Positions 52,650 through 64,000 are shown, counted from the first letter of the stretch. The stretch is DNA of 64,000 nucleotides from Temnothorax longispinosus (GCF_030848805.1 NC_092362.1:10520157-10584156), one strand, 5' to 3'. Notes: generated from the letters alone by a model not told the origin. Translations and numbers: made by a program.

Positions 52650-52905
52650 CGGTCTAGTTTAACAGTAGTGGAGCCTCCCGCAGGGGGGCGGAACCTATAC
52701 TGCCTTTACGCATACATCACTTTCCATGCGAAACGAGGTGTCACGAGGTGCCATTTTTCAATATCCTAACTAGTCTCTGCTATAACAAATTATTTCTGTT
52801 ACAGATATTAAATATTTTTACACAAAGCAACTTTTTATACGAAGCGACGAAAGAAGAAAAAACGGGTTTTTAACTTTTCACGCGAACCAAGGTTCACCCC
52901 TATTT
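52650..52905. repeat. Partial copy of the 598-1337 element interior
   Basis: GTAGTGGAGCC, CGAGGTGTCACGAGGTG, ACAAATTATTTCTGTTACAG and CACGCGAACCAAGGTTCACC occur in the same order as at 870-1105. The TIRs are absent. Confidence 0.8.
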
Positions 52906-53108
52906 TATAAACTCTGAATCAAAATTCATGCACGCGAGTAACTTATGGCATCATACTAAACGGAGTAATGTGTTGCGAACAAATTGAAACCATTGCTCTG
53001 ATTAGGAATTTATTGCGAGTTGTCACACCTTATAAGCAATTCATTTTTCTCTTACACATACATCTCGTTTGTATTTATATAAATAATTGATATATACATA
53101 TAAATGTA

Positions 53109-53213
<105 letters not shown>

Positions 53214-53745
53214 GAACACATATACAATTCGTATGTGAAACGTGTGCATGCGTACGTGCGTGCGTGTGATGCGTGCATATTTGCGCGTATGTGCGTTGTG
53301 TCAGTTGTGTGTTAATAGAAACATCTATCTAGAAATATCTATTTAAAAAATTATTTGTATTAGAATAGCTTATATAAGAATATTTAACTTCGAGAGAAAC
53401 ATATCTTACGAATATGTGTTTGTGTAGATAGAAAGTTACGAGATTTTAAAGTTATTGTTGTTTTTTTTTTAATTAAAAGTTTTTTTAAATTAAAAGTTTA
53501 TATGATATATAAAATATGTCAGGACAAAATATAAAACATCTTATAAATTGTCAATACTATTACAACAAAAATAATGCTCATAAATTGTCAATACTATTAC
53601 AATAAACATAATGCTCATAAAATGTCTTTCGCGAAACTAAACAATTTTCATATAAACTACTTTCATGTAAAATTTATTAACTTTTAAGATATTTATCTGT
53701 TTTTTCTTTAAATAAGACATTCTGAATTTTATGTATATATTATAT

Positions 53746-54625
53746 ACTGGGTGTCTCAAAAGTCTCGGAACGATCAAATATCTTGAAAAATATGGAAAAA
53801 CGTTTTAGACAAAAGTTGTAGGGTTTACAAAGATCTATTTACTGACCTTATCAGTTTAACTCTAGGTGGCGTCATTAAGGTCAAATCAGGGTCACTTTAA
53901 ATTTTTTAAATTGGATCTCCTATTTTTTATTGCGTATTATTGTCGATTCCTTGTCGAGACGTTTTTAAAGGACTATAATAAAGCTATTTTTCGTTAAGAA
54001 TTTCTACTAAAATATTTTAAATTTTGTCACAATATTTTTAATATAAAATACGAAATATCCCGTATAGTACTCATTTTTCGATGACTTTATCTTGATACTT
54101 TTATACGTAGAATAATGAAAGAAATTGATTATTGTAAAAAAAGCAGAAAAAATTATTTTAAAAATTTGATTGCATTTTGTGAACGCATTTAATTTTACAA
54201 AATTGCAAATATAAACGTTAATATAATTATTCGATTCCTTTTATTATCTTACGTATAAAAATATCAAAGTAAACTCATCGAAAAGTGAGTATTTTATGTT
54301 TTTCGAGATATTTCATATTTTATATTAAAAATAATCTGACAAAATTTAAGTATTTCAGGAAATTCTTTACGAAAGAGAACTCCATTATAGTATTTTAAAA
54401 ACGTTTCGACAAGGGTTACAAGAACATGTAATAAAAAATAGGAGGTCCAATTTAAAAAATTCAAAGTGACCCTGACTTGATCTTAACGACGCTACTTGTG
54501 GTCAAACTGATAAGGTCAGTAAATAGATCTTTTAAAACCCTACAACTTTTATCTAAAACGTTTTTCTGTATCTTCCATATTTTTCGAGATATTTGACCAT
54601 TCCGGGACTTTTGGGACACCGTGTT
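53746..54625. mobile_element. About 880-bp inverted-repeat element
   Basis: Arms of about 250 bp (53746-54000 and 54360-54625) begin ACTGGGTGTCTCAAAAGTC and its inverse near 54620. Inside they share AAATATGGAA, CCTACAACTTTT and AGATCTATTTACTGACC. No transposase. One arm of a relative lies at 59327-59620. Confidence 0.78.
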
Positions 54626-54639
54626 TATAATGCGATATA

Positions 54640-55630
54640 TAAAATTGATATTAACAATTAAAACAAACATATTTCACTTTAGAAAGTCAGTTTTGAAAAA
54701 CGTTGTTTTTTTTATCTGGATATTGAGATATTTAATGATGAATATCCCGATTATAAATTAATGATAAAATTGATCTTTTTTTTTTTTTCAAAAGTTAAAA
54801 TGGAATTAGAGACTTTCGAGCAAAAATCTGATTTTTGAACTCTTTAATATCTGGTTTAGTTCAAAGAATTAAATTGAATTCATCATTTTAATATTTTCTT
54901 TTCATAATTTACAGAAAGCGTTCTCATTGAAAATTATTTGATGTTTAAATTATTACAACTGCGCATACAATAACACTATTAAGAAAAATGCACGAGAACA
55001 AAAATAATCGTTTCTCTTCGTGGTTTTAGGGCGCCGAATATAATCCATTTACCAAGTTGCTATATCATGTTACAATTATGAGAAATTTGCTCATATTTTA
55101 GCGCCTACAAAAACTACGGAAAACGATTACCTTCGAAAATTCATTCTTTGTTAAATAGTGTAATCAATCATTTTTTACAATATATATCCAATCATTAGTG
55201 AGTTATGCTTGCTGATAATTGTTTAAATATTGTTACTATATTCGATATAAAATACAGCAATCAAACTCTTGCCTGAAAGTCTCTAGGACCATTCAGCTCT
55301 TTTTTGTAATGAATAAATTTCTCAGGTAATCATATCTGTGTCGAAAACAGATTTTACAAAGTATCTACTACAAATTTCGTCGACAGAATGCCAGTAGAAA
55401 TAGAACAGAATGTACTAATAGAATGTACTAATAGAATGATGACAAATCGACTGCCGAAACCGAATAGAATGTACCCCATTTTATTATCATTTAAATAATA
55501 GATACATTATATTTAAATAATTACGGAATCACAAATTTCGCTTGGTTTCTACTGGCAATCTGTTGACAGAACATAAGTTTGATACCGATCTGTCGCTCAA
55601 AACTATTGGCAAACTGCTAGTACACTGCTA
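54640..55630. other. AT-rich spacer, no gene seen
   Basis: No frames or repeats worth naming; short direct duplicates of GAATGTACTAATAGAATG near 55408-55436. Confidence 0.5.
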
Positions 55631-55640
55631 GCACTGCTAA

Positions 55641-55810
55641 TACCCGTATTATACTAGCGATTGGCGATTACGTTTACGTTTGCGTCTACGTCTTTTGACC
55701 AATCAGAACGGAAATCGCGAATTGCAATTGCCAGCAGCTACTTTCTGATTGGGCAAGAGACGTAAACGCAAACGTAGACGCAATCGCCAATCGCTAGTAT
55801 GACACGGGCA
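55641..55810. mobile_element. 170-bp TAA-flanked MITE downstream of the TP53INP/DOR gene
   Basis: TIR TACCCGTATTATACTAGCG against the inverse of the right end (TGCCCGTGTCATACTAGCG); arms continue through GATTGGCGATTACGTTTACG. TAA at 55638-55640 and 55811-55813. It lies about 165 bp past the stop codon, possibly in the 3' UTR. Confidence 0.85.
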
Positions 55811-55974
55811 TAACACGCTACACACACGTGCTCACTGAACTTGCACAATTCTTATAAATATATCGCCCTATTTTTTATCATTGCAACGAAATTTTACCGA
55901 GTAACTATTTATATATCGTAGCGTTGGTCATTTTAGGAAGAAGCTTAAGTACATTTTGGCCTGAGATCAGATGA

Positions 55975-56121
55975 CTAGCATTTTCGATTGTTATTGGCGC
56001 CACTGTGACGAACACGTAAACGGTCTTGGCGACGAAGTCGCTTGCCTTTTATTTGGCGCGCTTTATTGTTTCTTTCCAGACGGGCTTTCTTCAGGTTCTG
56101 AGTCGTGCGCTTCTTTAACAC
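55975..56121 (-). CDS. TP53INP/DOR coding exon 3 (basic C-terminus)
   Basis: Acceptor TCTTTGCAG ends at 56122. It encodes 48 residues starting VLKKRTTQNLKKARLERN and ending in a basic stretch (KGKRLRRQDR), stop TAG at 55977-55975. The basic tail matches the C-terminal signal of the family and supports this exon choice. Confidence 0.82.
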   Translation of the reverse strand: MLKKRTTQNLKKARLERNNKARQIKGKRLRRQDRLRVRHSGANNNRKC

Positions 56122-57313
56122 CTGCAAAGACAGAAGGGCAAATATTCAAAAGTATTCAAGAAATGTGAGAATTTACAAACAAAAAGAAATAAAGAATCAA
56201 AAGATTCTATGACTTGAACGCTTGAATATTTAATGACAATGGTTTAAATCTAAAAAATTTAGAGACTTTTCTAACTTGGGAAGAAATTAGTCATATAGTT
56301 ACTGAGAATATAAAAACATGATGGATTTATAATAATAATAAACTTTTGTAATAGTTTGTTTTTTCGGTATATTTGAGATATTATCAATATTTGTTCTCTT
56401 GTCTAACACTTCAGAATTTGGGAAATTCGTACCTCTTGAGCTCGTTCCTGAGCAGAACGAAGTTGATTTCCAATTCTAACTCGGTTATTATTGCTATCAG
56501 ATGCAGGTAGTTTGTCACTGTGGATGGCTTGCAATTCTGCAACAACTCTGCGTGAGAGCTCATCAATGTTACTTCGATCTGAACTGCTATCTAAAGATGT
56601 GGACATGGTGCACAACGTGGACGTGGAAGACGAGAGATCAGCTGGCGATGCCGCAGGGATTTCTTCGAGAACGTCAGCGTTACATAAAACAGTAACATCC
56701 TTTTGGCTTTTTGTCCATCCATCCGGTGAGGGGGGCGGAGTATCTGGTGTGACAGGGGGAGATGTCATCGTCCCTGATACGACGGAATAGACGGACATGC
56801 TAGGATGTTCTATTAGCAAATTTTCCATGGGTGAGGTTGCCACTTTTACGGGTCCTTCCTGCGTGAACACTGCGGGTGGCATTTCATACCACGGCTCCTC
56901 CAGCGTACCCTCAACTGAAACGAAAGGAAAGTGAGCGCGACGACATAATCTGAAATAATCAAAATATAATCTGTGTATCTGAAATGATACAAAATATAAA
57001 AAAAAAGGTGCTAAAGAAAGGCAATAGAAATTCAAGAATAATACTTGAAAAAATAAGTAAAAGGAAGAAAAAGAAGACAATTAATATATTAAAGTTATGT
57101 ATAAAAAAAAAACATTTTAAAGATTGAGACGTGTAATATGTGTACTGCCGTAGCTAAAAGAATAATAATTTCTAAAAGAAATCACTCAATTAATACAATC
57201 TAGAACTTACAATTATCATCGCGTATAAAAATTAGTAAATGTTTATCATCTAGCTATAAGTATTATATAATAATAGTGTGTGTGTGTGTATGTGCGTGCG
57301 CGCGCGTGTGCGT

Positions 57314-57354
<41 letters not shown>

Positions 57355-59118
57355 GGCGGCCAGCTATATTTAAGGACACACCAGTTTGCCAATATTATTA
57401 CTCTATAGTCATTTATATTATATGGTTCAATAATAATGCGAAAAATCACGTAAATTTTAATAAAAAATAATTATTTTAGTGTAAAACAAACGTTATTTGA
57501 CCTGTGCGCATTATTGGATAACTTTGCGCGTCAATAAAAAAATCAGCGTTCGTCGTACGAAAAAAGGGCTTTTTTTTATTTCAAATTTTGTCCACAACAA
57601 GATGCATACAATAAAATTCGTCTCAAATAAATTCTAAGGCCTGAAAACAGCGGAAAAACTAAGACTATTCTGAAATATCAAAATTTTTTGCTTACATAGC
57701 TACAAACTAAAGAAAAAGGGTCTAAAAAATCGGTTGCATCATGAAAAGTATTCTTTGTAGTTCTCAGATGATGTGTGATTTTTGGGGAATTTTTGATTCC
57801 ATTTTAAATGACGGAAAAAAATCACCGGCGCAATAAAAAAAAAAACGATAAAATCGAGGGTTTTCGGGATCCGAGTCTCGGACTTTGACAGCGCGTGCAA
57901 GCTAAACGCCTGACTTGACGATAAATGTTGTTTAGATCATTATTGTAGATAATTTTACGCTCTACAAAAAAGGTACGTATAGTTAGTTACCCTATTTTGC
58001 TTAGTTTTTGAGATATTTAAGAAAAAATAAAAAAATCGTGTTTTTTGTTGATAATATTGTCAATAACTTTTTATTGCGCGTTAATTTTGCGAAGCAAAAT
58101 AAATCCCACTTATAACACTTCAAATCAAAGCGATTCATGGTGGTTGCAACCTGGGAAGATTAATTGGAAGGTTTGATGTCTAATATGACTGGCCTACGAG
58201 ATGCGCTGCATTAATTGATTGCATGCCAGGTCGCCTCGATGCAGTCATAGCCGCAAAAGGTCGTGCTACTAAATATTAATGATTTCTATCTCCTTTAAAA
58301 CTTCAGTTATTATGTGTAAAATGTATAGTTATTTTTGTGTTCGGATTACATTTCACAAATAATTAGATATGTATTAATTTATAATAAAATTAAAGTCGTT
58401 GGACTTAACTGACTAAATTCAATATTCATTGTGTGCTCTTTCTATACAAGAAGTTGTTATTCAAGAAATGTTTATCTATTTGCAATAAAATTGAATAATT
58501 TGTATGCAACAGATATGTCCTTAATTAGCTGGCTGCCACTGATGTATGTTTATACTTGATATATTACTAACATAAAAATCTCTTGTGTAATCGTCATTTA
58601 ATAAATTCCGTTTGCACTAAAAATTACAGAAATTATTCTGAATATCGTCACATTAAGTGTCTCACCCTGTATATTAAAATGAACAAAATCTCTAGAGGGA
58701 TTTTCTAAATTAACAATAGAGGCGGTTTAATGATGCATGTGTTTCCATGTTAAAGATACAATCATGATTATCTACTTAAATTCTTATGCAATTAAAATTT
58801 AATTAATAAATTTAATTTATATTAAATTATAATATATAATATTTAATTTATTAAATTATATTTAAAGTTTAGTCGTATTATAGAGTCTCTTTTCTTGCCC
58901 CACCTATGTTTCTCTTTCTCATACATAGTTAAAAATAAATTACTAAAAACAACAATAAATTATGTACCAGTTCGGTCAATGAGGATCCATTCATCGTCCT
59001 CGACTTCCACTTGCCTGAATCTCCGCATGATCCCCCGAGTTCGAGGATCTTCTTCAAGCGAATCTTGCGTGCCAGAATAGTTACTTCCGAACAAGTAACC
59101 GACAAAGTTGCCCAACAT
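55975..59118 (-). CDS. TP53INP/DOR homologue (autophagy and nuclear cofactor), three coding exons
   Basis: Exons 59118-58968, 56914-56433 and 56121-55975 join at GT-AG sites without frame loss: 151 + 482 + 147 nt = 260 codons, 259 aa plus stop. The N-terminus MLGNFVGYLFGSNYSG leads to EDDEWILID, the LC3/Atg8-interacting acidic W-x-x-L/I motif. Next is the hallmark block EEPWYEMPPAVFTQEGP and MENLLIEHPSMSVY, shared by TP53INP1/2 and fly DOR. A Ser/Thr-rich middle and an Arg/Lys-rich C-terminus (nuclear/nucleolar signal type) follow. In the family it binds Atg8 proteins and shuttles between nucleus and autophagosomes. Upstream of the ATG a TATGTCACAG acceptor suggests a non-coding first exon. 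Not interrupted by elements in its exons. Length fits the family. Splicing is by inspection only. Confidence 0.88.
56433..56914 (-). CDS. TP53INP/DOR coding exon 2 (conserved block)
   Basis: Acceptor CGTTTCAG ends at 56915. The first codons VEGTLEEPWYEMPP follow from exon 1. The middle is Pro/Ser/Thr-rich (TSPPVTPDTPPPSPDGW), then SRRVVAELQAIHSDK and QLRSAQERAQE. Donor GAG|GTACGA, phase 0. Confidence 0.88.
57100..58900. other. TP53INP/DOR intron between coding exons 1 and 2
   Basis: A two-kilobase intron of AT-rich sequence. Words such as TTTGCGCG and AATAAAAAAATC near both 57530 and 58070 hint at an old inserted element, but I could not set its ends. No frame seen. Confidence 0.5.
57282..57350. 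repeat. (TG)n microsatellite in TP53INP/DOR intron 2
   Basis: GTGTGT with interspersed GCGC, within the intron between coding exons 1 and 2. Confidence 0.95.
58968..59118 (-). CDS. TP53INP/DOR coding exon 1 (LIR motif)
   Basis: ATG at 59118 in CAAAATGTTGGGC context. It ends ACTG|GTACAT, phase 1. It holds the acidic EDDEWILID motif near residues 41-49. The acceptor directly upstream (TGTCACAG at about 59141) implies a 5' UTR intron. Confidence 0.85.
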
Positions 59119-59261
59119 TTTGTTATCGTGTTCAATGTCTGTGACATATATAGAAAAAAACTAGATAAATAAATTTTAAAATTAGAAATTTAATACCGAA
59201 ATATTTAATACCGAGATTAGCAATTCTATAGCGATATACGCATATATTGTATGTATACACA

Positions 59262-59268
59262 CGCACAC

Positions 59269-59314
<46 letters not shown>

Positions 59315-59331
59315 ACGCACACACACACCGG
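59262..59331. repeat. (CA)n microsatellite
   Basis: ACACAC with GCAC interruptions; adjoins one arm of the repeat family seen at 53746-54625. Confidence 0.93.
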
Positions 59332-59620
59332 GGTGTTTTTAAATATCCATTTTAAATGTCCTAGGCAAATATCTCGAAAAATATGGAAGATACGGAAAAA
59401 TGTTTCAGACAAAAGTTGCATGGTTTGATAAAGGCCACATGATGAAAATATGGACTTGACCTTCAGTGATCTTTTCAAGGCCAGGTCAATGTGATCAAAT
59501 GTTTTCTTAAATGTAACTCCCCATTTTTTATTGCATACTCTTGTAGCTCTTGTTGAGACGTTTTCAAAACACTATAATGAAGCTCTTTCATTAAGAATTT
59601 CATGATATAGTACTCGATAA
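59327..59620. repeat. Single arm related to 53746-54625
   Basis: GGGTGT, then ATCTCGAAAAATATGG, CAGACAAAAGTTGCATGG, CCCCATTTTTTATTGC and GAGACGTTTTCAAAACACTA occur in the same order as in the 53746 arm. The other arm is missing. Confidence 0.65.
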
Positions 59621-59929
59621 ATTAAGTTTCCCTTAGCTGCGGCGTATATACCGGAGTTACCCTTTACCCTATATATATATCCTACAGAAGAAATTAAATT
59701 ATTGTTTTATACAAATAACTGTCACAAATATACGATGGCAAATAGACGATTGTGATCTCATGGGTCGCAATAGGATATAATAAACTGATATTGCATTTAT
59801 AAGACGCCAAATAAAAAATTTGTTCTTTTAAAAGAATACTATTACAATGCATAAAATTGTAAGAGAATTGTTTCTGAAAAAAGATATATCTTAGAACGAT
59901 TGAAAAAATGCAGGAACGATTGCAGAAAG

Positions 59930-60200
59930 TATCTGCATTACCAACGCTTTCGGATCGCAGTCGTCGCAGTTCGGGAGAGCAGCTGTCCCAAAAAAAGAGA
60001 GCATGTGTTTCGAATCGTGAACGCGAAACCCACTCGCGGCCGCGCCAGCAACCGCCCCAAAATTCTTTCCGTGCAGGTTCGAGTCCACTTGAGCACGTAA
60101 ACATGGAATTTATTTCCGAAAGCTGCGCCCTCCGTGCGAAAAAAGGACTCTCGTACGGAGAAAACTGGGCTCCGTCTTTCGGAAAGAGACGTTAAGCCGT
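59930..60200. promoter_or_regulatory. CpG-rich patch upstream of TP53INP/DOR
   Basis: The most CpG-dense stretch near the gene (CGCGGCCGCG at about 60038), roughly 0.8-1.1 kb upstream of the ATG on its strand. It could hold the promoter or first non-coding exon. No core promoter element was identified and open frames on both strands are unrecognised. Confidence 0.35.
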
Positions 60201-60239
60201 TGGTCCAAAGAGTTAAGTGAGAGGAGAAAGGTAGTGATG

Positions 60240-61330
60240 AATGAGAATTGTAACCCTAAGGGGATTGATTAAAAACTTACATTTTACTCCATCAACAACA
60301 AATTAGAAGAATTTTGGCACTGGTTTCAAGAAAATCGATCCATTAATAAAAAATTATCTATTAATAAAAAATTAAACTTATCCTCCAAAAATTAAATTCT
60401 ATTATATTCTTTAGTTATTTCTACCCCTATTTCATATATAATTTTTTAAGAAGCGCGGGCAAAAAATCTATTTCCCTCTCCCCAAACTCACCCATTAATT
60501 AGAAGCACCAACAGAACCCTATAAAACCCCCAATTTTTAACATAGTAGCCATCCCCATAAAATTAGTAATCTTTTGGTACCAGTTTCATAAAAAATTTTG
60601 GCACCGGTTTCAAAAAAATCGATCCATTAATAAAAAATTATCTATTAATGAAAAATTAAATTTTATTATATCCTTTAGTTCTTTCTACTCCTAATTCACA
60701 TATAATTCTTTAAGATTCGGTCAATTATTCCTGAAAAATTGGAAAAATTTCGGTACCGGCTTCCAAAAAGATCGGTAACAAAAAATTATACGCTTTATAG
60801 CACTCCCCGAAAAATTCTACCCCTGTTTCATATACTTTTGGTAAAAATTTGGTCCACTAACAAATGAGTAGTTCGCGGTCATACAGACAGACAAACAGAC
60901 AGAAGACGGTACTTATATATTTATATATATAGATACAATAAAATTGATTTCAATAAATTAAGATATTAATTGTATTGAATTAATTATTTAATTTATTGTT
61001 CAATTATTATTGAATAATTAATAACATCTGAAGTTCTTGTATAGTTTCAACAAAACTTAATTAAATTTAGAAACATTTGTATGTTTTTATAAATATTTTC
61101 TTCAAATTTAAATAAATTTTGATAAAAATATTCTTAAAAAAACATACAATTTTGTTAAAATCCTGAAATTATGTTAAAATTATGTTGAAATTTTGCTGAA
61201 ATTATACTGAAATTTCGTTGAAATTAGGCTGAAATTTCACTAAGAAGTGTTCCAAAACGTGGAACAATTTCACAAAATTTTTAGTAAAATTTCAACAAAT
61301 TTTTCAGCGAAATTTTTCCACTAGGGATAT
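60240..61330. repeat. AT-rich tandem-like repeats, no gene
   Basis: TTTTGGCACTGGTTTCAAG with TCGATCCATTAATAAAAA at about 60313 recurs at about 60595 (spacing near 283 bp), with a weaker third copy near 60745. A CAGACAGACA tract sits at 60885-60905. From 61020 to 61325 GCTGAAATT-type words close with CCACTAGGG. Confidence 0.55.
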
Positions 61331-61991
61331 TTATAATTATAAACTACAAAGTTATCAATTTGCTATCTTTTTATCTTGAATTGTATACCTATACCACATG
61401 ATTTTCTAAAAATTGTATTTTTAGAGTGACTTTGACTAAATTCCGATTAACTTTAATCGACAATCAATTCAACCGACAAAATTGCAGTTTATACTAGTAT
61501 AATTTCTAGTTTTATAATTCATTATCTCTATAATCTAATTTTTCTTTTCATGTGTCAAACAACAAAAAATTAATAGTTCTATATTAATATTAGTTCAATA
61601 TTAATAAAAGACTACTGATATTATTTGATAAATTAATCGCTAATTAAATTAATTAGAGTTTGATCATCAAGCTTTCTAGAAAATTTGGAGTACTAAAATT
61701 AATTAAACAGTAAGAGATATATGTATAATAGGAATCGAGATAGGAATAAACATTAGAAAACTGCAATCAAATCTTACTATTTTTAACGCCGTACTCTAAA
61801 TCTCTATATTTTTAATATTTGCGAAAATGTGTTAATCTTTTACTTCACTCTATTATCACATGATTAAACGACTACGTGAAATAAAAAAGCGAATGAAAAA
61901 CAAAACATACCACATGCGTATCTTTCATAATTTTATCTGTAAATAGTGTAGCGCAGCGCAACGACAAAATTGCAGTCTCATTATATGCATA

Positions 61992-62896
61992 GGGAAGACC
62001 GGGGCTAAACCGTCAATTTTTTTTCGGTGCCGATTTTTAACAACAAAATAAATAATTTTAGTTAAATGTGGTATACCACTGTAAAGAGTGAACCTTTAGC
62101 TACAAAATTTATATAGGAAATTTTTATCTACGTCGCTTTGTTTAACCGGTATAGAGCAAAAACGACAACGGTGGAAAAATTGAAATCTCAAAAATGCCGG
62201 GGTTTAACCGTCACACTGCATTTTCAATACATATACGTACATCTAATCCTGAAAAATGATAGGATACATTTTAATAATTGTTTTAAAAAATATATATATA
62301 AAAATTTATTTAAAATTTTTATGCGAAACATTATTAAAAAATAGTTACGAGGGTTCCGCTTTCCGCAGAAGTCACTCGCCCGACTTGTTTCACTCCTCGA
62401 CGTCCGATGACTCTATTCGGTGTCTGAACGGTTGTAATTCCCGTCTCATCCATATTCCATATGCAGTGAGCCTGGAAATGCCCGGAAATACCTTGGAAAT
62501 GCACCCAGACTGCTTACTGACGGATTAACCCCAAACACAAGTTTCAGGTTTGATCGCCCACGAAATATTAGACATCAACGATAATGAAAAAACTACACTG
62601 GATTCGTGTTCAGCATGCATTACTCTTTATAATCACGTATCTCGAGATTTGGAGAGCAAATATTATTGCAGATATTACAAAATTTCCACGCGCAGAAAAT
62701 GTAACTTTCACCTTCCGAAAACACGTTTGCCCTCGTAAAAATCATAACACGGCAGGTAACCTGCCGAAACTCCGTTGGTCACATGGGTACCATAAGCAGC
62801 GTTTACAATGTTAATAACGAGTTCGCACAATATACAGATTTCGAGATATTTGATTTAACGGTTCAACCCCGTTGACGTTTTAGCCCCGGTCTCCCC
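61992..62896 (-). mobile_element. pogo/Tigger-like DNA transposon relic, 905 bp
   Basis: TIRs GGGAAGACCGGGGCTAAAC and the inverse of TTTAGCCCCGGTCTCCCC lie between TA dinucleotides (61990-61991, 62897-62898). On a wider scale TCTCATTATA is repeated directly at 61976-61985 and 62902-62911. On the minus strand near 62340-62460 it encodes NMDETGITTVQTPNRVIG and KQVGRVTSAE, the DDE signature region of pogo/Tigger/CENP-B-type transposases. The rest of the transposase is missing or scrambled. Confidence 0.75.
62340..62465 (-). pseudogene. Fragment of pogo-type DDE transposase
   Basis: About 40 codons spanning the second catalytic Asp region (MDETG) and the KQVG...TSAESGTLVT strand; ends at a T-rich run. 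DDE_1 family by motif. Dead fragment. Confidence 0.75.
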
Positions 62897-62979
62897 TATA
62901 CTCTCATTATAATAAATGAATATGTTATCAGAATAAAAATTGAGAAATCTGAATGATGATGAATCAGAATAAAAATAAT

Positions 62980-63130
62980 CTACAATCAAATTCAAGGGAA
63001 ACGCCGTTAAACAGTCAGGACTGGATCTTAGTTGCCTAATATTATTTGAGTAAATAATATTATTAGGCAACCAAGATCCAATCCTGACCGTTTAACGGTG
63101 TTTCCCTTGAATTTGATTGTATATCATACG
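62980..63130. repeat. About 150-bp palindrome
   Basis: ACAATCAAATTCAAGGGAAA at the left and its complement at the right; arms include CCGTTAAACAGTCAGGA and TTGGTTGCC-like words around an AATAATATTATT centre (about 63055). Confidence 0.82.
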
Positions 63131-63179
63131 ATCGTATTTAATTTACTTTTTGAAAAATGATTATTCTTCTACTAAGTGT

Positions 63180-63785
63180 CAACTCTACGATTTTTTACAC
63201 ATCAAGTTCCAATAGTTCTTGAGCATAGTTCTAAGATTTTTTTACATAGTTTTTGATACTTTTTTGGAAGAGTTTCGCGGTTTTTAATTAAAAAAAAAAA
63301 CATACTTTCAATATCAAAGATATTTTAAAAATAACAGAAACGTATGCGCAAATTCTGTTCTTACAGAAACGTTACAAATTGATTTATTAAAAGTCATGCG
63401 ATATAGCCAATCGATTTGCAACTTTTCTGTAAGAACAGAATTTGCGCATGTTTCTCTTGCGAGTGAATTCAAGAATCCAGCCCCTGAACTCGTAATTTTT
63501 AAAATGCTTCGTAAACGTGTATTAATTTAAAAAAATCAATATGTCGAAAATTATAGTAGCTAGGGCTGTGCGGTTTCCACTTTTGTGATTCAGAACTTTA
63601 ATTTTTTACCAGAACTTATTATTTTTAAAATATATTTGATATTAAAAGTACGTTTTTTTTTAACTAAAAACCGCGGAACTCTTTCAATCAAGTATTAGAA
63701 CCTCTGTAACTATTCAAAAGACCGTTAGAAATATGCTCAAAACTATTAAAACTCGACGTGTAAAAAATCATAAATAATAGTTAGC
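63180..63785. repeat. Foldback repeat with inner hairpin
   Basis: The inner hairpin CGCAAATTCTGTTCTTACAG at 63353 is answered at about 63430-63450. The outer arms (ATTTTTTACAC at about 63190 and its inverse near 63770; AACCGCGGAACTC against GAGTTTCGCGGTT) enclose it. No coding potential. Confidence 0.65.
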
Positions 63786-64000
63786 ACTCCCATTTTTCAA
63801 AATCACTCTGTTTCCATTATCATAATGACCTGAACCATTTCTAAAAAAATAGACTATTTCTAAATATTTCCCTTTACACAGCCAGCCCCAATGAATGACC
63901 TTGACCTTGACATATGTTGTCAAGGACATGACTCTGAGTAACTCCTCCTTATAACTTAATCGTCGCTCATTGTTTATTTAAAAGTTATGAACAAAAAAAG

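Noticed and set aside
60072..60090. GGTTCGAGTCC resembling a tRNA B box
   Set aside because: The T-stem does not pair and no A box or cloverleaf could be drawn upstream on either strand.

Overview
Insect nuclear DNA, most likely hymenopteran and possibly an ant (my inference from the element types and base composition; no marker gene proves it). The window is AT-rich and is almost entirely mobile elements nested in one another. I find one convincing host gene: a three-exon minus-strand homologue of TP53INP/DOR (55975-59118), the LC3/Atg8-binding autophagy and nuclear cofactor. No rRNA, tRNA or CRISPR was found.

Layout, left half. A decayed Ty3/gypsy element on the minus strand (Gypsy-A) appears to run from about 17.87 kb to beyond position 1. 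It is broken by three insertions: a 740-bp element with long terminal inverted repeats (TIRs) and an 8-bp target duplication (598-1337); a TTAA-flanked element (2000-3012); and about 12.8 kb of composite repeat (about 3269-16075). The composite block includes a P-element-type transposon (3538-8751) with a THAP domain and a spliced transposase. That transposase is itself broken by a TTAA-flanked element. A 1.4-kb foldback with a GAGACGC motif about every 160 bp (9660-11050) and several other palindromes are also in the block.

Middle. From 18 to 25 kb there is repeat-rich sequence dominated by nested inverted repeats (20265-24895). Next come an internally deleted Ty1/copia element with two nearly identical 254-bp LTRs (25585-28595), a minisatellite, and a broken gene carrying a multicopy arthropod domain that I believe is DUF8207 (29625-30438).

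Right half. A plus-strand Ty3/gypsy element (Gypsy-B, about 30.9-48.69 kb) holds a hAT-like miniature element, an AT microsatellite and a perfect 158-bp palindrome. It also holds a complete second gypsy element (Gypsy-C, 36048-48212; 179-bp LTRs, CAAAG duplication). Gypsy-C in turn contains a 2.7-kb GC-rich insert in gag, with a minisatellite and tandem exon-like repeats, and a 5.0-kb LINE inside its RNase H region (13-bp duplication). Target-site duplications at most of these joints let the order of insertion be read directly. From 48.7 kb to the end lie miniature inverted-repeat elements, microsatellites, the TP53INP/DOR gene and a pogo/Tigger-like relic (61992-62896).

The element genes do not form a shared pathway. 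They are successive, mostly dead copies. The P-type transposase and LINE ORF1 are the best preserved element coding regions.
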